64,000 bases of DNA from Pseudomonas abietaniphila (GTDB lineage: Bacteria > Pseudomonadota > Gammaproteobacteria > Pseudomonadales > Pseudomonadaceae). A program made the position numbers and the translations under genes. The stretch is taken from the NCBI RefSeq assembly GCF_039697315.1, contig NZ_CP155619.1, positions 2,170,001 through 2,234,000 on the forward strand, written 5' to 3'. Positions within the stretch are counted from its first letter, which is position 1, and each line of letters starts with the position of its first letter. Shown here piece after piece: positions 16,988 through 25,532 of this stretch. The notes under the pieces were generated by a model. That model worked only from the letters and a program-made list of their open reading frames with translations. It was not told where the DNA came from and did not search any database.

Positions 16988-17243
16988 TGAGAAGCCCCCG
17001 ATCATTTTGTTTTGTAATTAATCTTTCGTGTTTTTTTGAACAGTGCTAGCTAAGTGTTTGCGTGGCTTGAATAAAGGCAAAAACGCCTGATTTCTTCTAC
17101 ACATTCCGTTCATATATTTTTCAATACCCCGCTCATATACTGGCACTGCGCAACCATTGGAATGGCTGGCCTTCGGGATGATAAGACGTCGACTCGATGA
17201 CCCTCGCACGGCAGCCAGACCTCATGCGTAAAGAGCACGCTCC

Positions 17244-18443
17244 ATGCTAAGAAAAATCGCCGTTTCCGATCTGACACTCGGGATGTACATCCATGAGTTC
17301 TGCCGCCCCCGAATCAACGACCCCTTCTGGACCACCCATGTCGAACGCGAGTTGTGCGATGAGGCCGTTCTGCGGCGCATTCAGGAATCGACCCGCGAGG
17401 TGTGGATAGATACCCGGCTAGGCAGAAGTCCTGACGGGGCACATTCACCACAACGCCATAACGCGGCCTCGTGCCCGGACACCGACACGTCCCCGGCCAC
17501 GATGGAGAAAGAGCTGGCGCGCGCCAAGCTGATTTGCGGTCGTGCGAAAACGGCAGTCATGACCATGTTCAGCGACGCGCGTATGGGACGTTCGATGAAC
17601 ACCGAAGACGTCGATCTGCTCGTCCAGGAAATCTCGACGTCCGTGATGCGTCACCCTCACGCATTGATCAGTCTCTCGCGCCTGAAAACCTCGGACGAAT
17701 ACACGTACATGCACTCGGTGGCGGTCTGCGCGCTGATGGTGGCGCTTGCGCGACAAATGCAACTGGACGAAGAACGGGTTCGCGAAGCCGGGGTCGCCGG
17801 GCTGATGCACGACGTCGGCAAGATGATGATCCCTCCTGCGATCCTCAATAAACCCGATCGCCTGACCTTCGAAGAATACGAGGCCATGAAGTATCACCCG
17901 CAGGCCGGGCTCAAGATTCTTCAAGGCAGTCAGCAAGTCACCCAGGCGGTGATGGATGTGTGCCTGCATCATCACGAAAAAGTGGACGGCAGCGGTTATC
18001 CCTACGGCCTCAAGGGCGAAGAAATCAGCGTGTTCGCCAAGATGGGCGCCATCTGCGACGTCTACGACGCCGTCACGTCCGACCGCCCGTACAAAAAAGG
18101 CTGGGACGCGGCCCGGTCCATCCGCGAAATGGCCTCGTGGAAAGGCCACTTCGACGAGAAGATCTTCCAGCACTTCGTCAAAACGGTCGGTATCTATCCG
18201 ATCGGCGCATTGGTGCGCCTGAAAAGTGAACGTCTGGGCGTGGTCATCGAGCAAGGCGAAAAATCGTTGCTGCACCCCAAGGTCAAAGTGTTTCTGTCGA
18301 CCCGAACCAAGATCGCGTTCCAGCCGGAAGTCGTCAATCTCGCCGACCCGATTGAACCCGATGCCATCGTCAAATACGAACTGGCAGAGGAGTGGGGCGT
18401 GCGGGACGTGGATGACTTATGGGCGGTCAGCTCGGCAAGCTGA
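17244..18443 (+). CDS. HD-GYP-domain cyclic-di-GMP phosphodiesterase with DUF3391
   Basis: The 399-residue protein has an N-terminal DUF3391 domain (residues 1-about 130: MLRKIAVSDLTLGMYIHEF) and an HD-GYP domain (about 150-330). The HD pair is in AGLMHDVGKMMIPP, and the GYP segment is HHHEKVDGSGYPYGLKG, followed by AICDVYDAVTSDRPY. The C-terminal 70 residues form a small beta domain. All metal-ligand residues I can check are present, so it should hydrolyse cyclic-di-GMP and promote motility over biofilm. No membrane or receiver domain is present, so the input is unclear. Confidence 0.93.
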   Translation: MLRKIAVSDLTLGMYIHEFCRPRINDPFWTTHVERELCDEAVLRRIQESTREVWIDTRLGRSPDGAHSPQRHNAASCPDTDTSPATMEKELARAKLICGRAKTAVMTMFSDARMGRSMNTEDVDLLVQEISTSVMRHPHALISLSRLKTSDEYTYMHSVAVCALMVALARQMQLDEERVREAGVAGLMHDVGKMMIPPAILNKPDRLTFEEYEAMKYHPQAGLKILQGSQQVTQAVMDVCLHHHEKVDGSGYPYGLKGEEISVFAKMGAICDVYDAVTSDRPYKKGWDAARSIREMASWKGHFDEKIFQHFVKTVGIYPIGALVRLKSERLGVVIEQGEKSLLHPKVKVFLSTRTKIAFQPEVVNLADPIEPDAIVKYELAEEWGVRDVDDLWAVSSAS

Positions 18444-18492
18444 TCACTTCCCATGCCCAGGGTTGGCACGGGCTCACGGTGGGCGACCTGAC

Positions 18493-18667
18493 TCACCCAC
18501 GACGCAACGGCACAATGCCCACCCGCATGCCAAAAGGCTTGAACACCGCATTGAGCGTCTGGAGGGTCGGATTGCCTTCGTCCTGTTCGATCTGACGCAA
18601 CGTGCGCAGTGAGATATTGCACATCCCCGCGAACTGTTCCTGCCGCAATCCCGTGACCTCGTTGCGA
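18493..18667 (-). pseudogene. Remnant of a HipB-like XRE helix-turn-helix gene
   Basis: In the minus strand, directly after the stop codon of the LuxR regulator, a second frame encodes NRNEVTGLRQEQFAGMCNIS, then LRTLRQIEQDEGNPTLQTLN and a PFGMRVGIVPL tail. This is the recognition-helix and C-terminal part of a HipB-like XRE repressor. The normal N-terminal helix (about 10-15 residues with a start codon) is missing, and the frame upstream runs antisense-like through the LuxR gene. No hipA follows: the next gene is the convergent HD-GYP gene. It is best read as a 3' fragment left by a deletion that joined the LuxR gene to it. Confidence 0.65.
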
Positions 18668-21433
18668 TTAATTGGACCTGAACAGCCCCAATTCCTGAGC
18701 CTTGGCGACCGCCTGAGTGCGGCGCTCGACCCCCAATTTGCTGTTGATATGGCTCGCGTGGGTTTTAACGGTGTGCAGGGAGATGAAAAGCCGCTCGCTG
18801 ATTTCCTGATTCGAGCAACCTTGGGCGATGAGCTGCAGCACGCCGAGTTCGCGGGCGCTGAGGGAATCGTTGCCGTGGCAGGCAGACGGCTCGCTGACGT
18901 CGCGCGCGCACGGCATGTCTTTACCGATGCTGGGCGGCAGTTGACTGAGCAGGTACTCGACGAGTCGGCACACAGGGCGTTTGAGCAGTTGTTCACGCAG
19001 CCAGTCCGGGTATTGGCGGATCAGGCTCAGGAACGGCAAAACCGCGCCGCCGGTCGCAGCCTGGAAGGCGCGCTCAAGCAGGCGCTGAGCCTTGGGTCGG
19101 TCGGCCATGTCCAGCGCCAGCAGGATGTGCTGATTCATCGCGTTCAACCCCAGCAGTCCGGCGCCCATGTGCTGTGCACGCTCTTCCAGTTGCGTCAGGC
19201 GCTGAACGGATTGCTCGGTGCGCCCTTGAATGGTGTCGAGCATCGCACGCAGCAATTCGATGTGTTGCGGCATTTGCGGAAGGCACTCCGGCGCCGCTGC
19301 GGGGTGATCGCCGCCATAGGTTTGCCCGAGACGCAGTAACCAGGCATCCGCCAGATCGATACGGCCCTGTGCCAGCCAGAGCTCGCACTTGGCAAGGGTG
19401 ATCATCGCCAGGTAATACACCGGCGGCACGTCCCAGATGTGCATCAGTCGCTCGGCCTCGGCAAGCTCGGCGAAGGCTTCGGCGAAGCGCCCTTCCCGGC
19501 CTTCAAGCCCTGCAATCACGCAGTGGCCGATCAGCACGCTGATGTCGCGGCAGGCACGGGCCTCGGTCAGACCGGCGTTCAGTCGCGCACGCCCGGCGTC
19601 GGGCTGCAACAACTGCACGAGCAAATAACCCTCGTACAGCGTCAATCGTGCGCGCACTGCGTACAGACGCTGCGAAGACAGCCCGTTTAAACGGCGCAGC
19701 CCTTGGCGCACTTCATCGAGCGAACGTAACGCCTCGCCTCTGGCGTGCAAGGTGCGCGCGCGATCGTAATGCGCCAACGCTTCGAACAACGGATTGGCCA
19801 CCCGTTGCGCCAGCTCCAGCGCCTCCCGATTCAACGCGCGGGCACGCCATAGATCGCCTTCGGCAATCGCCAGATTCGCCAGTGTCGACAAGCACAACAG
19901 GCGTTGCCCGTAACGTTTTTGCGGCAGGCTTGCCAGCGCTTCGCTGCAATAACGGTGTGCCGTTTCGCTGTCGCCTCGGCCTCGGGCGATGATGCCGCTG
20001 AGCGCCAGCCATTGGGCGAGCATGGATTTCTGCGCCGTGGCGGACGGCGCGGGCAGGAAACGGCTGAGGTGATTGCCCAGTTCTTCGGCGGCGTCCAGCT
20101 GGCAAGCCAGCCCCAGCGCCCAGGCATATAGCACGATCAGCCGCGGCGTGCTGACCAGCAGGCTGTCAGGCAGGTCCATTTTCCAGCGCAGCAACATGCC
20201 GACGTTTTGCTCGGCGAGCAATTGTTCTTCAGACAGGTTTTGTACGAGGTTGGCCGCCACATCCAGATGGCCGGCGCGCAACGCCTGCTCGATCGCCTCG
20301 TCGAGCAGACCCTGCTCACTGAACCAACGGCAAGCGTTCAGGTGCAATCGCCGTTGTTGCGGCGCAACGCTGGTGCCCGCGCGGGCACGCAGCAGATCGG
20401 AGAATAAATGGTGATAGCGGAACCAGCGCCCACTCTCGTCCAGCGGCACGAGGAAGACCTGATGCGCTTGCAGGAAACTCAGCATCTCAGCGCTGTCGTG
20501 GCTGTCCCGCGCAGCATTGCACAGCGCACTGCAGAAGCGCTCCAGGCAGGCCGTTTCGTAAAGGAAGGCTTGAACATCGGCAGGCAGGCAATCGATGACC
20601 TCCTCAAGCAGGTAGTCACGAATCAACCCTTCGCCGCCGTTGAGTTCCTGGGTCAGCGTGTTGCTGCCTGCCTCGGTGGCGGCCAGCAGCCAGAAACGCA
20701 AACCGGCCACCCAGCCTTCGCTGCGTTGAAGCAAGGTGTGCAGCGCTTCCTCGGTGAGGGAGCTGCTGTGATGGTCCAGTACGGCCAGGGATTCGTCGTC
20801 CGTCAGGCGAAGGTCTTGCTCGGACAGTTCCAGCAACTGCCGCGACAGGCGCAGGCGTGCCAGGTGCCAGTCCGGCCGCTGACGGCTGGTGACCATGATG
20901 ATCATGCCCGCGGGCAAATGGTTGAGCAGAAATTGCAGACAGCGGTCGAGCACCGGGCCTTGCACCAGGTGATAGTCGTCGAGCACCAGCAACAGCGGCT
21001 TGCTCAACATCAGGTGCATGCCCAGTTCGTCCAGCAGGCTATCGAGCCACTCTTCAAAAGCAAAGGGCTGATGCCGCTGACGCATCTTCAGCAGGCCAAG
21101 TGCCTGACTGCCGAGTTGCGGGAAGAATTGTTGAAGGCCGGACAGAAGACGCTCCAGAAAACGCCCCGGATCACTGTCGCGCTGACTCAGGCCCAGCCAA
21201 AGGTTTTGCCATTGATCCGGCAGGCTCTGACAAAACTCCACGGCCAGCGAGCTCTTGCCGAAGCCGGCGGGCGCACTGATGAGCAACAGGCGGCCAGACA
21301 ATCCCGCACTCAACCGCTCGCACAGTCGCGGTCGGGCGACATAGCCTTCGGGAAGGGGTGGGCGGAAGAAACGTCCTTCCAACGCAGTGACTGCGTGATT
21401 TGCGAATCCTTGCAAACGCGACAGATCAGTCAT
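18668..21433 (-). CDS. MalT-like LuxR-family regulator (LAL type)
   Basis: The 921-residue protein is a large ATP-binding regulator. It has a STAND-type P-loop SAPAGFGKSS (residues 53-62), Walker B LLLVLDDYHLV (near 145), the winged-helix part with a YHHLFSDLLR motif (near 345), a long TPR-like helical region (about 400-830) and a C-terminal LuxR helix-turn-helix (about 850-915: LSARELGVLQLIAQG, SNQEISERLFISLHTVKTH). Such proteins bind an inducer through the TPR region and activate with ATP. Its position upstream of the DUF1302-DUF1329 pair and the acyl-CoA ligase matches the conserved Pseudomonas arrangement and suggests it activates them. The final stop abuts the XRE remnant. Confidence 0.93.
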   Translation of the reverse strand: MTDLSRLQGFANHAVTALEGRFFRPPLPEGYVARPRLCERLSAGLSGRLLLISAPAGFGKSSLAVEFCQSLPDQWQNLWLGLSQRDSDPGRFLERLLSGLQQFFPQLGSQALGLLKMRQRHQPFAFEEWLDSLLDELGMHLMLSKPLLLVLDDYHLVQGPVLDRCLQFLLNHLPAGMIIMVTSRQRPDWHLARLRLSRQLLELSEQDLRLTDDESLAVLDHHSSSLTEEALHTLLQRSEGWVAGLRFWLLAATEAGSNTLTQELNGGEGLIRDYLLEEVIDCLPADVQAFLYETACLERFCSALCNAARDSHDSAEMLSFLQAHQVFLVPLDESGRWFRYHHLFSDLLRARAGTSVAPQQRRLHLNACRWFSEQGLLDEAIEQALRAGHLDVAANLVQNLSEEQLLAEQNVGMLLRWKMDLPDSLLVSTPRLIVLYAWALGLACQLDAAEELGNHLSRFLPAPSATAQKSMLAQWLALSGIIARGRGDSETAHRYCSEALASLPQKRYGQRLLCLSTLANLAIAEGDLWRARALNREALELAQRVANPLFEALAHYDRARTLHARGEALRSLDEVRQGLRRLNGLSSQRLYAVRARLTLYEGYLLVQLLQPDAGRARLNAGLTEARACRDISVLIGHCVIAGLEGREGRFAEAFAELAEAERLMHIWDVPPVYYLAMITLAKCELWLAQGRIDLADAWLLRLGQTYGGDHPAAAPECLPQMPQHIELLRAMLDTIQGRTEQSVQRLTQLEERAQHMGAGLLGLNAMNQHILLALDMADRPKAQRLLERAFQAATGGAVLPFLSLIRQYPDWLREQLLKRPVCRLVEYLLSQLPPSIGKDMPCARDVSEPSACHGNDSLSARELGVLQLIAQGCSNQEISERLFISLHTVKTHASHINSKLGVERRTQAVAKAQELGLFRSN

Positions 21434-21605
21434 GGCCGGCTCTTGTTAGAAGTGCTTGTTATTCGGCGTTCAGATGTCGGGAGACTAGCGGCTAAGTCAG
21501 CGCTTTTGAAGATTGTTAGACGAAAGACTGTAAGAAAACATATCCAATCAACAGGGCGAATGTTGCTTTATATGTTTTGAGGAGGTGTTGCAGAGGCTCG
21601 TCCAG

Positions 21606-21697
21606 CCTGTGGGAGCGAATTCATTCGCGATGGAGCCTGAGGTCGATGCATCTAAGTCCGTGCAGGTTTTTTCGCGAATGAATTCGCTCCCACAGGG
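21606..21697. repeat. REP element pair, GAATTC-core type
   Basis: CCTGTGGGAGCGAATTCATT with CGCGA, then about 45 bases later the exact inverse TCGCGAATGAATTCGCTCCC with ACAGG. Same subtype as the pair at 7518. Confidence 0.9.
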
Positions 21698-21717
21698 AAA
21701 TCGTCGAAGGCCCCATT

Positions 21718-21753
21718 AAAAAACACCCCGACGAATCGGGGCGTTTTCTTTTT
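21718..21753. terminator. Rho-independent terminator after the DUF1329 gene
   Basis: AACACCCCGA, loop CGAA, TCGGGGCGTT, flanked by A-run and T-run. On the minus strand it follows the end of the DUF1302-DUF1329 unit at 21853. Confidence 0.85.
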
Positions 21754-21852
21754 GCGCTATGGGGTTCAACCATAGGGTAAAGCGGCGGAGGACAACGGTG
21801 CGCAGTAGCTGTGATCAACGGTGCACGGCTCTCCGCCAATTCGATTACACGA

Positions 21853-23223
21853 TCAGCGCACGCCTTCCTGACGCAGGGCGTTAGGCTGGAACTCGCTGGT
21901 GGAGGCCGTGAAGCCGAAGTCGTAAGCACGCTTCTCTTCGTTCTTCATGCCCAGCGCCAGGTAACGGCCCGATTGCAGGTCGTACAGGGTTTCCAAGGCA
22001 TACCACGGCACTTGCTTGTCGTAGTAGTTCTCGGCATGGGCCTCGGCGACGCGCCACAGTTGACCACGACCGTCGTAGTGGTCGATCACCGCAGCCTGCC
22101 AGGAGTCTTCGTCGATGAAGAAGTCACGTTTGGCGTAGATGTGGCGTTGACCTTCTTTCAGTGTGGCGGTCACGTGCCAGACACGGCGCAGTTCATAACG
22201 CGCCAGATCCTGGTTGATGTGGCCGGGACGGACAATGTCGGCGTACTTGAGCTTCGGATCGTCCAGCTTGTAGCTGTCAGACGCGATGTACATCTCCTGC
22301 TTGCCGATCAGTTTCCAGTCGTAGCGATCCGGCGCGCCGTTGTACATGTCCAGGTTGTCGGAGGTGCGCAGACCATCTGCTGCAGTACCCGGCCCGTCAT
22401 AGGACACTTGTGGCGCACGACGCACGCGACGTTGACCTGCGTTGTAAACCCACGCCGCGCGAGGCTCTTTCACCTGATCGAGGGTTTCATGCACCAGCAG
22501 CACCGAGCCTGCCAGACGTGCTGGCGCGGTCACTTCCTGCTTGAAATAAAACAGGATATTGCCTGGGTTCTTAGGATCGAAATCCTTCATCTTGTCGCGG
22601 AAGACGAATTGGTCCTCGAAATACACCGGGCTGAACGAACCGTTGGTTTGCGGCGTTACCTGCACCACCAGACGCTTCACACTGCCGCCGCGATAGCGGG
22701 TGATGTGGTTCCAGATCACTTCCAGGCCGTCTTTCGGAATCGGGAACGGCACGGCGGTTTCGAAGTTTTCCAGACCGTTACCGCCACCGACCAGCTTGGT
22801 GTTGACGGCGTTCTTCTTGATGGCGGCGAACACGTCAGCAGGCACGGTCGCGCCACGGTGCGACGGGTAGACCGGCATTTTGAAGCTGTCCGGGTAACGC
22901 TTGAACATCGCGTATTGGCCCGGCGCCAGGTTGTTTTTGTACTGCTCGACGTTCTGCGCGGTGATGATGAACAGCGGCTTCTCGTTGGCGTACGGGTTGG
23001 CAAGAAAGCCCTTGTCGTCCACGGCGCCCGCATTGGTGGGCAACGGGCTCCAGGCAGGGATGGTGTTGGCAGCGTTACCCGCCTTTTCCGCGCCCATTGG
23101 CGTCAGGGTCGTGCCCAGCTTGGCGGCTTCATCGGCAGAGACGGCGGCCATTACGCCGGTCGCCAGCAATGAAAGGCCCAGTACTCCGACGTGCAACAGA
23201 CCCTTTGTTATTTTCATGTTCAT
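21853..23223 (-). CDS. DUF1329 envelope protein
   Basis: The 456-residue precursor has a signal peptide (residues 1-about 26, MNMKITKGLLHVG with cleavage near VMAAVS). The mature protein contains the DUF1329 pattern: VSADEAAKLGTTLTPMGAEK, a long beta-rich body with GGNGLENFETAVPFP, and FFIDEDSWQAAVIDHYDGRGQ near the end. The fold of the family is thought to be related to LolB/outer-membrane lipoprotein-sorting proteins. It lies nine bases downstream of the DUF1302 gene and is surely cotranscribed with it. The pair recurs with acyl-CoA ligases, lipases and alkane or sterol genes, so a role in moving hydrophobic compounds across the envelope is likely but unproved. Confidence 0.9.
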   Translation of the reverse strand: MNMKITKGLLHVGVLGLSLLATGVMAAVSADEAAKLGTTLTPMGAEKAGNAANTIPAWSPLPTNAGAVDDKGFLANPYANEKPLFIITAQNVEQYKNNLAPGQYAMFKRYPDSFKMPVYPSHRGATVPADVFAAIKKNAVNTKLVGGGNGLENFETAVPFPIPKDGLEVIWNHITRYRGGSVKRLVVQVTPQTNGSFSPVYFEDQFVFRDKMKDFDPKNPGNILFYFKQEVTAPARLAGSVLLVHETLDQVKEPRAAWVYNAGQRRVRRAPQVSYDGPGTAADGLRTSDNLDMYNGAPDRYDWKLIGKQEMYIASDSYKLDDPKLKYADIVRPGHINQDLARYELRRVWHVTATLKEGQRHIYAKRDFFIDEDSWQAAVIDHYDGRGQLWRVAEAHAENYYDKQVPWYALETLYDLQSGRYLALGMKNEEKRAYDFGFTASTSEFQPNALRQEGVR

Positions 23224-23232
23224 AAGTCGTCC

Positions 23233-25155
23233 TTAGAAGTTCATACCGAAGCTGAGGGCCACGAAGTCGCGGTCATCCACTGTGGTGTACTTGCCGTCGA
23301 AGAAGTTGGTGTAGGAAAGGTTGGCGGTATAGGTGTTCTGATATTCCGCTTCCAAGCCCAGGCTGACCGCCTTGCGACCTTCTTCGAAGTTGCCGCCAGG
23401 ACCTGGCGAATAACCGTCGACGTCATGGGACCAGGCCACGCTTGGCTTGAGGTTCACGCCAGCGAACACGCTGTTGTAGTCCCAGATGGCGCGAGCGCGG
23501 TAGCCCCACGAATCGGTGGTGGTGAAGCCGTCGTTTTCGCAGTAGCGGCTGAGGTTATTGAGCGGCGCGCCTGCCAGCGTGCTGGCGTTGAGCGTGGTGC
23601 ACTGACCATTTGGCAGCGGGCCAGGGCCATAGCTCGGGTCACGGCCGTAACGCAGTTTCGACGTACTTTCCAGACCGCCGACGTGAGTCCAGCCCACCTC
23701 GCCGACCACGGTCAGGCGTTCGGCACCCATCACCTGATCAAAGAAGTGGGTGAAGGTGGTTTGCGCCTGACTGATTTCTTTGCGGCGATAACCTTTCTGA
23801 TCGGCGCCCGGAGAGCCTTGCAGAAGCGCAACGCTCGGGTTCAGCGGCGTCAGCCCGGAGTAAAGAATGTCTGTGGTATTCAACTGAACCGGGGCATTCG
23901 GGCGATAGCTCAATTCACCGCTCCACGCGGTACCGGTAGGCAGCGTAGTGGAGAAGCTCAGACCGAACAGGTGAATGTCTTCAGGGTATTCGACGTAGTA
24001 ACTGGAGTTAGCGGCGACCACCACAGGCAGCAAGGTCGGCGCAAGGCTGGTCGCCACTCCCAGAGGTACGCCCCTGCCTACCAGACCACCGACCAGGCCG
24101 GCAGCACTGTAGGCGCTGGCTGGGCCACCTTTGCCGCTGAAAATCGGCAGCCGGCTGTGGTAGTTCATGTAATAGGCACCGAACTCTGTGTCCAGCGGCT
24201 CGAAGTTGTAGTGCATCGCCAGACCGTACTGGCCGCTGTCGCGCGCATCGCGGTCAGGACCTCGGGCGACGATTGCGCCTTCGTCAGGATTGCCGAAGTT
24301 CACACCGCGTGCCGCCAGCGTTGCCTGCACCGGACCGCGAAGCGCGGCAGGCAAGGCTGCGTTCAGGCTGTTGCGGGTGCGCAATACCGCGAGGTTGTTC
24401 GAGCAACCGTCGGCGATCACGTCAGGCTGGGAGAAGAACGTGCCGCAGTTGTCGACGACGGTCTGGTCCCATTCCAGCTGGTAGAAGCCTTCAGCCGACA
24501 GGTTTTCGGTGAGGTTCTGCGACAGGTAGAACATGTTGACCGGAATCAGGCCTTCCTTGATTTCCGAGCCAGGACGACGGAATGCCGAGACGTCGATCGG
24601 GTTGATACTGTTGATACCACCGCCAATGAACGTGCTTTCACCCCAGTTGACGACTTGCTTGCCCAGACGCACCGAACCCGGTTCATCGGCAATGGAATAG
24701 TTGTGATAGACGAATGCGTCGAGCAGCTGGAAGCCGGAAGACTTGGCACCCTCTTTACGGCCCGAATCGCTGATGTCCTTGAACTCGCGACCTTCATCCT
24801 TGAGTTCGAAGTCATACCAGTACTTGCCCCGCATGAACACGCCGGTGTCGCCGTACTTCAGTTCCAGATCGTGAATGCCCTTGAAGATCTTCGAAAAGGT
24901 TTCCCCGCTTTTGAAGTTCAAGTGGCCGTCGTCGGAGGTTTGCGAAAGCCCATGTCCGCCGTTGTTGGAACCGATCAGGTTCTTGTTGGCGTTCTCGGTC
25001 GACCAACTGGCGCCGATGGAGAGCGACGAGTCGAAATTACCTTCGATTTCACCGATGTTGAAACTGACGCCGAATGCAGGACCGGCGAGCGTAGAAGCGA
25101 GGCTGACGGCCAGAGGCAGTTTTGCCCGGCGCCAGAACTGGTTTGCTGATGTCAT
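23233..25155 (-). CDS. DUF1302 outer-membrane protein
   Basis: From ATG 25155 (GGAG site upstream) the precursor is 640 residues with a signal peptide ending near AGPAFGVSF. The mature protein begins with FNIGEIEGNFDSSLSIGASW and has alternating amphipathic strands throughout. The family core VRLGKQVVNWGESTF appears at about 180, and the protein ends with an aromatic residue (SFGMNF), as outer-membrane beta-barrels do. It probably forms a channel for hydrophobic substrates, in partnership with the DUF1329 protein encoded just downstream. The frame extends to 25263, but that start is poor. Confidence 0.9.
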   Translation of the reverse strand: MTSANQFWRRAKLPLAVSLASTLAGPAFGVSFNIGEIEGNFDSSLSIGASWSTENANKNLIGSNNGGHGLSQTSDDGHLNFKSGETFSKIFKGIHDLELKYGDTGVFMRGKYWYDFELKDEGREFKDISDSGRKEGAKSSGFQLLDAFVYHNYSIADEPGSVRLGKQVVNWGESTFIGGGINSINPIDVSAFRRPGSEIKEGLIPVNMFYLSQNLTENLSAEGFYQLEWDQTVVDNCGTFFSQPDVIADGCSNNLAVLRTRNSLNAALPAALRGPVQATLAARGVNFGNPDEGAIVARGPDRDARDSGQYGLAMHYNFEPLDTEFGAYYMNYHSRLPIFSGKGGPASAYSAAGLVGGLVGRGVPLGVATSLAPTLLPVVVAANSSYYVEYPEDIHLFGLSFSTTLPTGTAWSGELSYRPNAPVQLNTTDILYSGLTPLNPSVALLQGSPGADQKGYRRKEISQAQTTFTHFFDQVMGAERLTVVGEVGWTHVGGLESTSKLRYGRDPSYGPGPLPNGQCTTLNASTLAGAPLNNLSRYCENDGFTTTDSWGYRARAIWDYNSVFAGVNLKPSVAWSHDVDGYSPGPGGNFEEGRKAVSLGLEAEYQNTYTANLSYTNFFDGKYTTVDDRDFVALSFGMNF

Positions 25156-25532
25156 CGACGCTACTCCATGTGCTTTTATTTTTATGGCAGTGGGTGCTTC
25201 CAGAAACGACTCAGGCGGACGGGTCCGCAGTGCCTGGGTGTCAACGCGTATCGGGCAGCCCATGTGAAGCTGCTAAACGATGTGGCGTTTTTCTCCGGTT
25301 CCAACCTACTGCCGACTATAGCCAGCAGGTGCTACTGCTTGATCCCTCTAAAGTGTGATTTGCAGCGTCAAAGCGTCTGGCACGCCGATTTCGACGCACT
25401 GACTGGCGCGGCAAAGGGAGGATGGCTGAATTTAAGGATTTGGCAAGGGAGAAGCCGGGCGAGAGCGGTCGCAGCACATTGCCATGACCGAAATCAGGGC
25501 AATGCGTGCGAATAAAATTGTCAGTGGGTGGA
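25156..25532. other. Upstream region of the DUF1302-DUF1329 operon
   Basis: This 377-base gap lies between the acyl-CoA ligase gene (ending 25533) and the DUF1302 start, all on the minus strand. Its size, with no open frame of note, suggests it holds the operon promoter and activator sites, presumably for the MalT-like regulator. I cannot point to a specific binding site. Confidence 0.4.

Larger units (their letters stand above)
21434..21852. other. Intergenic region between LuxR regulator and DUF1329 gene
   Basis: A 419-base gap on the minus-strand path. Its left part (21434-21600) is AT-rich and should hold the regulator's promoter. A GAATTC-core REP pair and a terminator (listed separately) fill 21606-21753. 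Nothing else is recognised in the remaining 100 bases. Confidence 0.6.

Noticed and set aside
20408..21580. 390-codon open frame antisense to the LuxR regulator
   Set aside because: Shadow frame of a GC-rich gene; no start signal and low-complexity composition.
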